A stretch of DNA of 16,553 nucleotides from Cylindrotheca closterium (lineage: Eukaryota > Bacillariophyta > Bacillariophyceae > Bacillariales > Bacillariaceae), in the NCBI GenBank assembly GCA_933822405.4, contig CAKOGP040001828.1:1-16553 (forward strand). The letters are read 5' to 3'. The position numbers and the translations under genes were made by a program. The notes under the pieces were generated by a model. The model ran no database searches. It was given only the letters and a program-made list of their open reading frames with translations, and had not been told where the DNA came from. This document shows positions 7,661 to 15,584 of this stretch, piece after piece. Within the stretch, counting starts at the first letter, position 1, and every line of letters starts with the position of its first letter.

Positions 7661-9831
7661 TGGGCCTTGGGAACTGTGGAGGTTGTCGATTGCCACGGTG
7701 ACATCGGCCTCGGGAGTTGGTTGCGGAGAATCAATGACGCGGTATGCCGTAGCGGTAGGTAAGTTGTTGGTGGGAGAGATGTCCACCGCAATGGGTCGTG
7801 TAGAGGCACCGTCGCTAGTGGTTCCAGATAGTAGCATGCCGTCAGAGGAAAGGGAGATGGTTTCCTTGGAGTGACAATGAAGGAGGGAGCTGGTGCTCAA
7901 AAGACGTTGGTTGGCCGAGGGAACTAGAACGGCTGGCAGAATCAAGGTACGGAAGGTGTTGGTGGTGGTCTTGAACGTCCATGCGACATGTCCGCATCCG
8001 GTGACCTCAATGGGGCCTCCGATCCCTTTGGTGCTGGAGTTGGGAGGGGGGTGAAGCTTGCCGACAAAGTCACGCTTGTGGGGTGTGACACACACCGAGG
8101 CTCCAGAATCCCAGATGACCGGAAACGCTGGTTCCATGTCGGCAGATGTCTCGGAGAGGAATAGGTGATCCTGAGCGAACTCGGCGATGGAGGTAGCAAT
8201 AGTCGTGGTGGCGTTGTAGATGGACACGGTTCCATGTTGATTGATGAGGACGGAAGGTGTGGGATCAGGTGGGTCAGAATCGTGCGCATCGATCTCACTG
8301 AAGCAGCTGGTGGAGACGGAGTCATCATCCCAGCTGGGGAAAGAGGCAACCGGGGAAGGGGACGAGATCAGATCCGGGAGAATGGGAGAGAGGTCGCCTT
8401 GTAACAGCTGTTCCGACATATGCTGACTGTGTTGAGTTTGCCAGTTCCACTGGTGAATTTGATCGATAACCAGGAGTCCTCGCTGTTTGCAATGTTGTTG
8501 ATGCTGAGCCTGAGCCTTGAAACCGGTGCGGAGCTGTGTGAGCCGCATTGAAGAGGCAAGCTGGTGTAGCTGAAGGGATCGGAGTCTCCGAGTGTAGGGC
8601 GACAACCAACGGCGACGACGTTGCGATTTGTATTGACATCGGGGGCGTGCTTTACAACGGTGGAAGTTGACATAAAGGTGGCTGAGTTCGGTGGGAATCG
8701 CTGAAGCCTTGGAGCCGCTGAGGCCGGTGGATACCCGCCGCCATTGGCATCGGGAAAGAAGATGGGCGCGCGAAGGTTGGTAGCGTGGATGACGGAAGGA
8801 AGGGAACTGCATAGTGGGTTTGGGACGGCGCTGCCGATGGTGCAGGCGGGCAAGATGGCGTCGAACGTGGCGGGGAAGGGGAGGTGCAGGGGTACAGAGG
8901 CGTTGGGGTCCGATGAGGATGAAAAATGCAAGGACCAGCCAGAGCCAAAAGGGTAGAGCGGACCAGGAACATCGGTGCTCAGCAAAGATGGAAGGGAAGG
9001 CAGAGCCAAAGGCGCGAAATGCAATGGTAGTGGGATGGTGGGAGACAATAGACCACAGGTGAAGAAAACCTCGGTTGGCCTGGGTAGCCAGAAAGGACAG
9101 AATGGGGAAGTCTTGGACCATCATGGAGGCTTGCGACAAACCACGGTTGGTGTGGGTAGCAAGAAACGGAAGGAGGAATCGAAGCCCAAGGAAGAGAGGT
9201 GGCAGGAGTAGGGCAAGTGGACGCCAAAGCGATGCTGGGCGAGATGCAGGCGGATGAAGGCGATAGGTGGGAATCGTAGTTTCCTGGGGAAGGACGGAAG
9301 AGGAATCATCAAGAACAGAGTCGTCGTCAGACTCGTGATCCGAAGTGCGGTCCACGAGGGAAGGAGGCACGTCATCATTGTCAGAGTCGTAGTCGACGGC
9401 AGGCCCATGCATGGCAGCGGAGTCAGAGTTGGTGAAGGAATCAACTGGGACACACCAGTGTTGAATGGTGACGTCGTCGCGGTCGATGGTAGGGATGATG
9501 GTTGCATCGTCATTGTCGTCAGTGACGGTCTCAACAGTAGGAGAGTCGAGTGCAGATGTGGTAGTGGAGTGAGAGTGGGGAAAGGAGTCAACAGGAACAC
9601 ACCAGTGATGAGCGGTGACAGCATCGCGGTCGATGATAAGGATGGTGTCGTCGTGAACATCGTCAGAGACAGTTTTGACAAGAGCAGGAGGAGCGATCAC
9701 GTCAAGCACATCCTGGGAGGTGATACCAGAGGATACGTAGAAGTTGTAGTCGGCGATGTTGAAGGTGCCAAAATCAATATCCGGTGGCAGATCGGTAGAG
9801 GCAAGGTTGGCGGCGGTGGCCGTGGTGCTGG

Positions 9832-9832
<1 letters not shown>

Positions 9833-9892
<60 letters not shown>

Positions 9893-9909
9893 GCTGTTGT
9901 TGTTGTTGG
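9833..9909 (-). repeat. GTT/AAC trinucleotide microsatellite (poly-Asn coding)
   Basis: About 25 consecutive TTG units on the + strand with one C interruption at 9894. On the minus strand it encodes an Asn tract with a single Ser next to the Gag zinc motif. It is a likely site of length change by slippage in steps that keep the frame. Confidence 0.95.
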
Positions 9910-10110
9910 TACCGGAGCCATGTTGATGAGTAGCGTGGGTGTTGGTGAAACGTTTGCAAGTCTGGCACCAATCCATGTCCTTGCCGTTGATGTTCTTCCT
10001 GAAGTGTGGAACCCCGTCCACGGTTGCAATAGGAACGTCGCCGTTGGCAATTGAGGGTTGGACCCGCTTGGGATTGGGAGGTGCGTTGCCGGTGCGGTCA
10101 CCATTGCGAT

Positions 10111-10172
10111 TGTTGTTGTTGTTATTGGTGTTGTTATTGGTGTTGGTGTTGGTGTTAGTGTTGGTGTTGTTT
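10111..10172 (-). repeat. Degenerate TTG/GTGTTG repeat (Asn/Thr coding)
   Basis: An imperfect run of TTG, TTATTG and GTGTTG units that on the minus strand reads as alternating Asn and Thr (NNTNTNTN), about 200 bp from the longer Asn tract and in the same Gag linker. Confidence 0.85.
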
Positions 10173-10868
10173 CCTTGTGCTTGTTGGAGCAGAAAGGCAC
10201 GAAACTGTTCCTTCAGGTGCTTCTGGGTCAGTACGTTGTTGGCTTGCAGGGCGGACGGAGTACGAGAGTCGAGAGGGGTGTTTGCTGGGGGCCACTTGTG
10301 GTTGTTGAAGAGCTGAAGGTAAGACTTTTGGACTTTCATGAGGACTTGACGGTAGTGAACATCATGTGCCACCATGTAAGTGGTAGCGCTAGCCGCTGAT
10401 AGTCCTCGGATAGCGATGAGAGCATCGTCCACACGGCTGCGAAGAGTCATAATTTGGCTGCGGAAGTAGAGGGTGTCGGGATTGCTTGGATCGGTTCCAC
10501 CACCGGCATAGGAAAGAGTGTCGAGCATCTTGATGGTGTTGTCGTGATTGTAGTCCTCCATATCGTCAAGTTCTTCTGCCATGTTGAGGAAGGTGGCAAC
10601 GATGGCGTTGACATTCTGTTGTGGGTAGCTTGTGACGGCAACCTTCCGAAGCTCGGATTCAATGTTGCGTTTGCGGTCGATGTTGTTGTCATAGAGGAGA
10701 CGAAGGAGAACGTACCATACAACAATAAACCCATCAGTGGTGTTGTGGAATAGTTCAACTTCCTTTCGAAGATCTGGATCAATGGCGTTCATGAGTAAGT
10801 GTGCAGCGTCCCTGTCATTGGATCTGCAGTAGCTGTCATACGTCGGGAGAATCTTGGTGTATTCAAGC

Positions 10869-11270
10869 TCAGCTTCCTCTTTCGTGAACATATCGGAGCT
10901 TGTCACAACGGAGATCTGCAGTTTGCCAAAGTTCCTTCTTGAATCTAGTCATCTTCGTCTTCTTGGTGATCGAAACGAGGTCCGACGTTCTGCGGTAGGT
11001 GGCGCTTTTCATTGCTTCATAGCCTGTGGGACGCAATTGTCCCGGATGTTCCATGGTATTGGAAGCTGAAGGATCAAGGCCAGTACGGGCCGGATTGGAT
11101 TTCCCTCCAGTCCAAGCGGTTTCGGTGCTGGAGCTGGTGCGGACCTTGTTCCCAAGAGTTGGAGTTGTTGGGCTGAAGAGCACGCCACTTGTTGGTGCTG
11201 TCGCCCCAGATAGTGGTGTGGGTCCAGCTGGTGGAGTTGGTGGAGTTGGTGGATTTGCTCCTTGAGCCAT
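10869..11270 (-). pseudogene. N-terminus of the second copia Gag
   Basis: ATG at 11270-11268 begins MAQGANPPTPPTPPAG, a Pro/Thr-rich head with 9-bp TPP repeats, followed by Ser/Thr-rich sequence and YEAMKSATYRRTSDLVSITK. The frame ends in RYVHERGS, but the homologous reading leaves it at KMTRFKK (around 10933-10937). One extra base in AAGGAAC there, when skipped, continues as NFGKLQISVVTSSDMFTKEE in the frame of the 1085-codon ORF. The last ~65 bp of this ORF are therefore shadow sequence. It is the true amino-terminal part of the Gag-protease protein, about 110 residues long. Confidence 0.8.
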
Positions 11271-11800
11271 GGTTGGTTGGATCGTAAGGAACGATTGGGG
11301 CCGTAAAGTAAGAAAAGGAGACTTCTGGTTCGGTTGGTTCGGGTGCGATCGCTCCCTCTGTTTCTGCTATTTCGTTGATAACACTGTTGAAGACGTGAAG
11401 TAGATCAAGTGGTTCGGTGTGCCCTGTTGTGTCGTCGCTCGGTGACGGCGAGGAAATGTTGGTTCGGGTGCAATCGCTCCCTTTGTTTCTGCTGTGTCGT
11501 TAATGTGGGAAAGCTATGCGCTCGATGTTGGGAAGAAGCTATGCGCTCAATGTGTCGGATGGTTCTGCTGTTACGTTGACGTTTGGAAAGCTATGCGCTC
11601 GTTGTTGGGAAGAAGCTATGCGCTCACTGTGTCGGATGGTTCTGCTGTTACGTTGACGTTTGGAAAGCTATGCGCTCGATGTGGGAAAAAGGCGATGTGC
11701 CACCCGGTGGAGGATTCTTGTAGGTTGAGATCCCTGATTTGTTTGTGTTGTATTCTTGTTGGGAAGCGTGTGGTAGTTATCCGATTTGGGCTGTAATAAC
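11271..11800. other. Non-coding leader-side region of the second element, repeat-rich
   Basis: No convincing ORF. GGTTCGGGTGCRATCGCTCC followed by CCYTTGTTTCTGCT-type sequence occurs twice, starting at 11336 and 11461 (125-bp spacing), and the 77-bp repeat block follows. From the position upstream of the minus-strand gag ATG this is probably its 5' leader or part of its LTR, but no LTR border can be set because no second copy is in the window. Confidence 0.5.
11509..11685. repeat. 77-bp tandem repeat with five AGCTATGCGCTC boxes
   Basis: The 12-mer AGCTATGCGCTC starts at 11512, 11537, 11589, 11614 and 11666, with alternating spacing of 25 and 52 bp, i.e. two full 77-bp units and a partial third. 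Between boxes the units share GTGTCGGATGGTTCTGCTG and TTACGTTGACGTTTGGAA. Near-identity suggests recent duplication; the regular boxes could be protein-binding sites. Confidence 0.9.
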
Positions 11801-12143
11801 CAGTCAGAAAATATCTGTAGACAGAGCTGTTATGTATTTGGAGCGAAGTAGTTTGATAGAAGTATAAAACTTGAGAGACAATAGTTTGATGTAAAAGTGC
11901 AGATTTACTAAAATTGTGACGATATGGCAGTGAGAACTTGTTGAGTTTAGCGACGTCTCCGATTGCTAGACTCCGTGTTCATAGGTTCAACTGCCATTCA
12001 TCGTGTTAACTATTCGCTTATTTCAATGTGTTCAAACAATCACATGAAGATTGATACACCGAAAGTTCAACGGTCTGTGTTGAGTATGTGAATTTTTGGT
12101 TTCACACGAAAATGTGGATCGTGGGATTTTCGTTTGTAGATGA
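11801..12143. other. Intergenic stretch, no gene seen
   Basis: AT-rich single-copy-looking DNA without ORFs of note on either strand and without recognised repeats. It lies between the 77-bp repeat block and the promoter-like block at 12144-12190. Confidence 0.5.
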
Positions 12144-12190
12144 CACGTGTTGTGGAGTATCACACGTGTTGCATCGGAATATATATTCCG
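12144..12190 (+). promoter_or_regulatory. Promoter-like block: two CACGTG boxes and a TATA palindrome
   Basis: CACGTG (an E-box/G-box palindrome) occurs at 12144-12149 and 12163-12168, both within ACACGTGTTG. CGGAATATATATTCCG at 12175-12190 is a perfect 16-bp palindrome containing a TATATA core. The tandem leader units begin 10 bp downstream, so transcription on the + strand is suggested. It could be the U3 promoter of an LTR or a host promoter; no experimental support. Confidence 0.5.
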
Positions 12191-12199
12191 ACTTTACCC

Positions 12200-12381
12200 A
12201 ACAATACATTGTCGTTGTTCCTTGATTACTACATACTCATCAAGCCATCTCTGAGAAGACTCCATCCAGCAGAAGAGACATGGCGTCGCTCCAGGTAAGG
12301 TTGATTGTGATATGTTCTTGTGATCATTGACCATGTTGATGAAACAAGTCGCTCATGTCTTGATGTGGTGTGCATTCAACC
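12200..12381 (+). repeat. Leader/mini-exon repeat unit 1
   Basis: This unit starts AACAATACATT, contains CTTGATTACTACA (12221 on), CATCAAGCCATCTCTGAGAA and CAGCAGAAG, then ATG at 12280. The codons read M-A-S-L-Q and the Gln codon is followed at once by GTAAGG (GT at 12295-12296), a good splice donor. The segment ATGTTGATGAAACAAGTCGC, shared with unit 2, follows. The arrangement looks like a leader with a 5-codon first exon. Confidence 0.65.
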
Positions 12382-12591
12382 AACATTACATAGTCCTCGT
12401 TGCTTGATTACTACAGACTCATCAAGTTGTCGTTGCTTGATTATCACAGACTTGTCAAGCCATTTCTGAGAACAATCCATTCAGCAGAAGTGAAATGGCT
12501 CATCAACGTAAGTTTTATTGTTGGATGCTTCCATTGTGCATCATGTTGATGAAACAAGTCGCTCATGCCTTGATATTGTTTGCATTCAACC
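12382..12591 (+). repeat. Leader/mini-exon repeat unit 2
   Basis: Second copy, offset 182 bp. It carries an additional 33-bp internal duplication (12427-12459) of the CGTTGCTTGATTA...CAAG block. ATG at 12495 is followed by Ala-His-Gln codons and, after one more base, GTAAGT (GT at 12508-12509), an ideal donor. The downstream ATGTTGATGAAACAAGTCGC block is conserved. Confidence 0.65.
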
Positions 12592-12716
12592 AATAATACA
12601 CTGGCAGCGTCACTTGATTACTACAGACTTATCAAGCCATCTCTGGGGCGAATCCATCAAAATGGCGTCGCTCTAGGTGTGTTTAATTGTTGTATGTTGC
12701 GTTTGTCAAGGGGGAT
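12592..12716 (+). repeat. Leader/mini-exon repeat unit 3 (degenerate, truncated)
   Basis: Third copy, offset 210 bp (including the 33-bp insert of unit 2). ATG at 12662 reads M-A-S-L then TAG where unit 1 has CAG, and the donor has become GTGTGT. The unit ends in a purine run AAGGGGGA (12708-12715) directly before the LTR-like TGTTGGG at 12717. Confidence 0.6.
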
Positions 12717-13286
12717 TGTTGGGATATGACGAAATATGAGTTTTTACGTTCCGAAAAGAAACTATTCAAGTACAAAGTTTTCGACATGTACGATCGGAAT
12801 TTGATCGTGATGTCGGGATTCGACACAAGTATGCCGGACGCAAGTCTGTCGGACAATCTACATCCACACAAAAAGGGAATGACCCTATACAAGTGAGATA
12901 TTGCTGTTGTGTACAATGCAGTAGGGAATAATACAAGATGTCCCAAAGTACTGCATCCAACACAGAATTGTCGTAGAGGTCGAATCAAGTTCTGTAAACA
13001 AGGGATTTTCCAAGGGAAAATTGTTGAACTTATTTTTGTGATTGAATCATCAATTCAAGCCAAACATTAATCAAATAGGAACAATTTCACTCAAAGTATA
13101 CCTAGACACAAGAGAACTATTGTCGTGAAAGTGTTGTACAATCGATTACAAATTTAGATTGCAGAGAGTTTGTTCTGAGCGCTAAAGGCACTCACGATAG
13201 AGCACATCTTGCTTTATTCTAAGATTCAATCACAAAAGGCAACAAAACACTGCCTTATCTACAAAGGAGTGAGTGATTCGTTGACG
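12717..13286 (+). mobile_element. LTR-like / leader sequence of a third copia element
   Basis: TGTTGGGATATG at 12717 has the typical copia LTR start and follows a polypurine run (AAGGGGGA) of the kind that precedes a 3' LTR. The stretch up to the gag ATG at 13287 has no credible ORF. A 15-bp inverted repeat lies at 13034-13048 and 13223-13237. The right LTR border is unresolved: no second copy is in the window and I see no clear primer binding site. Calling it an LTR rests on its first bases and its position before gag. Confidence 0.45.
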
Positions 13287-13832
13287 ATGGGACGTTCTTC
13301 ATCCGGTGGTGGAAGAGGACGTGTGACTCCTCAGAAAGTCAAGAGCAACTCGAATTCAACAGTTGTGAAACATCTATTTTCAACAAAAGATGCAAACAAT
13401 GGAAAGGCAAGATTGTAGTACGAAGGTGCCAAGGAAAGAGTGATTGACTACATCCAAGCTTCTGGAATGAAATGTTCAGAAGACATGGTGAAATCAATTC
13501 GAGATGGAAAGTCGATCGACTTCAATGCGATCGCTCCAAGATTGAACGCTCCAACTCAAACTGAAGCTGTTGCAAGAGAAACAGAGATGGCCCAAAACAA
13601 GATTCTCTATTCTGCAAAGCTCGACGAGAATATGCAAAGATCAGCCTACTTCAAAACAAACCAGCAAACTGTGAAGTCAAACATCATGCTCAAGTTTGTG
13701 ACAAAGGCAATGGATATCAAGCTTCCAGGTGAAGCCAATTTCACAACTACTCTTGAAGATCCAATCAAACTCTTGAAACATATTGAACAATTCATGAAGA
13801 AGAGCGCCGATGCTGGGTATGACTTCTTGTGA
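13287..13832 (+). pseudogene. Third copia Gag, N-terminal part with nonsense codons
   Basis: ATG at 13287 begins MGRSSSGGGRGRVTPQKVK, a basic Gly/Arg-rich head like that of the first element. An in-frame TAG at 13416-13418 interrupts it, after which the same frame continues YEGAKERVIDYIQASG ... SAKLDENMQRSAYFKTNQQ ... TTTLEDPIKLLKHIEQFMKK and ends at TGA 13830-13832 (GYDFL, stop). The second half is repeated downstream (see 13904-14664), where the equivalent position reads YDFLDFWEANQ, showing that this end is the broken edge of a tandem duplication. The order and the zinc knuckle downstream identify it as Gag; it would form the capsid. Confidence 0.75.
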
Positions 13833-14028
13833 CTACCAGATCCTGTTGAAATTGCTCTCTTGGAGACCATTCATTGGAAACTCCTTGATAGAAGAATTTT
13901 GCGACAAAGGTGATGGATATCAAGGTGAAGCCGATTTCACAACTACTCTTGAAGATCCGATCAAACTATTTAAACGTATTGAACAATTCATGAAGAAGAG
14001 TGCTGATGCTGAGTATGATTTCTTGGAT
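13701..14028 (+). repeat. Tandem duplication within the third gag (~200-bp period)
   Basis: Sequence 13701-13832 (ACAAAGGCAATGGATATCAA ... GACTTCTTGTGA) recurs at 13904-14028 with a 7-bp deletion near its start and scattered substitutions. The offset is 203 bp at the left and 196 bp after the deletion. The 71 bp between the copies do not match the flank. Confidence 0.88.
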
Positions 14029-14664
14029 TTCTGGGAAGCGAATCAAAAGTTCTTTGCTATGAAGCAAGGAACAACGGAAAACTTGATACATTTCAAGGAA
14101 CAATTCTTGAGACAGGCTGAAGTCCTGCAAGATCTATATGGCGTGGCCTGGTTCCGAGATTTTGCAGTCAAGACGAAAGCATATGCTGCTATTGCTAGCA
14201 CCGATACTGCTGCTCAAAACAAGTTCAAGGATGATATCTTTGAAGCCGTTCTTGCAACAGGATTTCTATGCAACAGCGATCAAACGAGAACAGCTCCTCT
14301 GATGCTGGATCTTCAGACAAACTATTGCAGAGAAGTGGATTATTATCCAAAGACGGTCAGCAAAGCACAAGATATGTTGAAAATTCACATGGAAGTGAGT
14401 AAAAATCCGGGAGTGAACCTCTACCAAGGAAAAGACCAACCTAATAAAGGTAAAGGTAAAGGAAAAGGGAAGGGGAAACCGAAGGATGGAAAGAAGGCAG
14501 CATGTTATGTATGTGTGGCAACAAAGACCATATGTCTCCAAAATGCCCAGACAGACTGCTACCAAAGACCCAATGGAAGAATCAGGATCAATATGTTGAC
14601 TATGGGAAGAAGTTCAATCTTAATCAGATTGGAGCAACTATCCAAGCTACTGTTCCAGCTATAG
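13904..14664 (+). pseudogene. Third copia Gag, main part up to the zinc knuckle
   Basis: Homologous reading begins at the second copy of the duplication (EADFTTTLEDPIKLFKRIEQ) and goes on as YDFLDFWEANQKFFAMKQG, HFKEQFLRQAEVLQDLYG, AQNKFKDDIFEAVLATGF and a Lys/Gly-rich run (NKGKGKGKGKGKPKDGKK). It breaks in the zinc knuckle at about 14512-14517: this frame reads CYVCVATK, while the next frame gives CGNKDHMSPKC. A 2-bp TG expansion in TATGTATGTGTGG explains it; removing it restores CX2CX4HX4C. Codons after about 14517 in this frame are shadow. Confidence 0.78.
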
Positions 14665-14852
14665 TTCCTGGAGCTTCAGCTGCTTCCAAATGGTTTGTTG
14701 TTGACACAAATGGTTTGTTGTTGACACAAGACCAGCTGCCGTCACTTCTGACAGAACTTTCATGCTTCGGATCTTGGAAGTATTTGAGACATCGAAAATC
14801 GCGGTGCAATAAGCCCTCAATTTTGGATTCACTCTGCGATACAAAAGCATAG
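14502..14852 (+). pseudogene. Third copia Gag, zinc knuckle and C-terminal tail
   Basis: Contains the second half of the knuckle (CGNKDHMSPKCPDRLLPK), then KTQWKNQDQYVDYGKKFNLN and an Ala/Val/Pro-rich segment. A 20-bp tandem duplication (TGGTTTGTTGTTGACACAAA at 14691-14710, repeated 14711-14730) shifts the frame, so the last ~40 codons here are probably not the original reading. No DSG/DTG protease motif is found after it, so the element is cut off or decayed before pol. Confidence 0.68.
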
Positions 14853-15584
14853 AAATTGTAATTGGCTCAGAGGTGCTTGAACATCATTTCAATAGGTAGT
14901 TTAGACGCATTCGTTTGTTGATTGTTTCCTCCTCCACCAGCACGGAATAAAAACCGTTCTTGTTGATCATTGAAGATGTTCCATGGGTGGCTGACTTCTC
15001 AGACTGCCAGTACGTGGAGAAGTACCAAAAACCGCAGTAGCAGTCCTTGCATATCCTGGCAAATGTACAGGCCGGTGATGTTCTGTGAGCATACCAAGGT
15101 TGGTACGGGTTTTTTCTGTACAATTTTGTACCATCATAACTCAAAATCGGCCGGCGCTGCACCAACACAACAAACACATCTGACCACAGCAATGGTATTC
15201 GACGTCAATTGATTTCAATCTCCAGTCGTCCTTTCAAAGAGCAACCTTGCTCATCACCTTCTGAAGCCAATCATCATACTGTTTGTTGTTTGTTGGGCAC
15301 AGTGATTCCTTCCTATCCATTGCACTAGGAATCCATTGCTGTTTCCTCCGGTTTTGAAAACAGTTTCTGTGTTTGTTGGTTTTGGTCTTGACGCAGCGAG
15401 CCCGTCACGACAATTTCTAGTACTTCATTTTATGTACATTTTGACGTGCCAATCCTCAAGCGGTATCCAACTTTTCCCACTTTCCTCCTTCAGCCTAGTA
15501 TTGTAGGGCTGCTACGCTGCCCCAGTACCAGAATTTTCGTACAATCCAAGACCGATTTGAAAATTCAAATTGCATAGCAACATC
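14853..15584. other. Stretch without a recognised gene
   Basis: Only short, unconvincing ORFs. A + strand reading EDVPWVADFSDCQYVEKYQK near 14975 looks protein-like but stops soon after; it could be a decayed exon. GTACAA-TT-TTGTAC around 15118-15131 is a small inverted repeat. The pyrimidine-rich sequence near 15470-15500 may be promoter-proximal to the ORF at 15585. Confidence 0.4.

Larger units (their letters stand above)
7649..10906 (-). pseudogene. Copia Gag (main part) and aspartic protease, 1085 codons
   Basis: The first ~250 residues are a helical capsid-like Gag region (KEEAELEYTKILPTYDSYC ... YLQLFNNHKWPP). An N/T-rich segment follows, then a zinc-binding motif CX2CX6HX2H (WCQTCKRFTNTHATHQH), then a poly-Asn run of about 20 residues from a GTT/AAC microsatellite. 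After that come an acidic region holding a repeated IDRDxVTxxHWCVPVDSF unit, two strongly hydrophobic stretches (about residues 559-583 and 646-663), an Arg/His-rich segment, and the protease motif VIWDSGASVCVTPHKRDF with catalytic Asp near residue 933. It ends at a TAA (7651-7649) at the break with EEP sequence, where integrase should begin. The apparent start is not real: upstream codons in this frame (GKLQISVVTSS) continue from the ORF at 10869-11270 through a one-base shift. The Arg-rich stretch (about 670-790) may be out of frame between compensating indels. Confidence 0.82.
7649..11270 (-). mobile_element. Truncated second copia element (leader end, gag, protease only)
   Basis: Two minus-strand ORFs together encode a copia Gag and aspartic protease, but no integrase, RT or RNase H follows. 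The lower-coordinate end runs straight into the + strand EEP fragment. No LTR pair is recognisable around it: 711/6617 belong to the first element, and the upstream side (11271 onward) holds repeats that may include its leader or 5' LTR. Confidence 0.8.

Noticed and set aside
8368..9048. Minus ORF of 226 codons in a second frame inside the gag-protease ORF
   Set aside because: Not listed as a gene because the 1085-codon frame is continuous with Gag and protease on either side; kept only as a possible compensating-frameshift reading.
9254..10054. 266-codon + strand ORF with a long Val run
   Set aside because: It is the antisense of the Gag AAC repeat; the Val tract is the same microsatellite read in the other direction, while the minus strand carries the protease and zinc motifs.
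14884..15192. Minus ORF of 102 codons
   Set aside because: No recognisable motif, mixed composition and no supporting context; reported only as part of a stretch without a gene.
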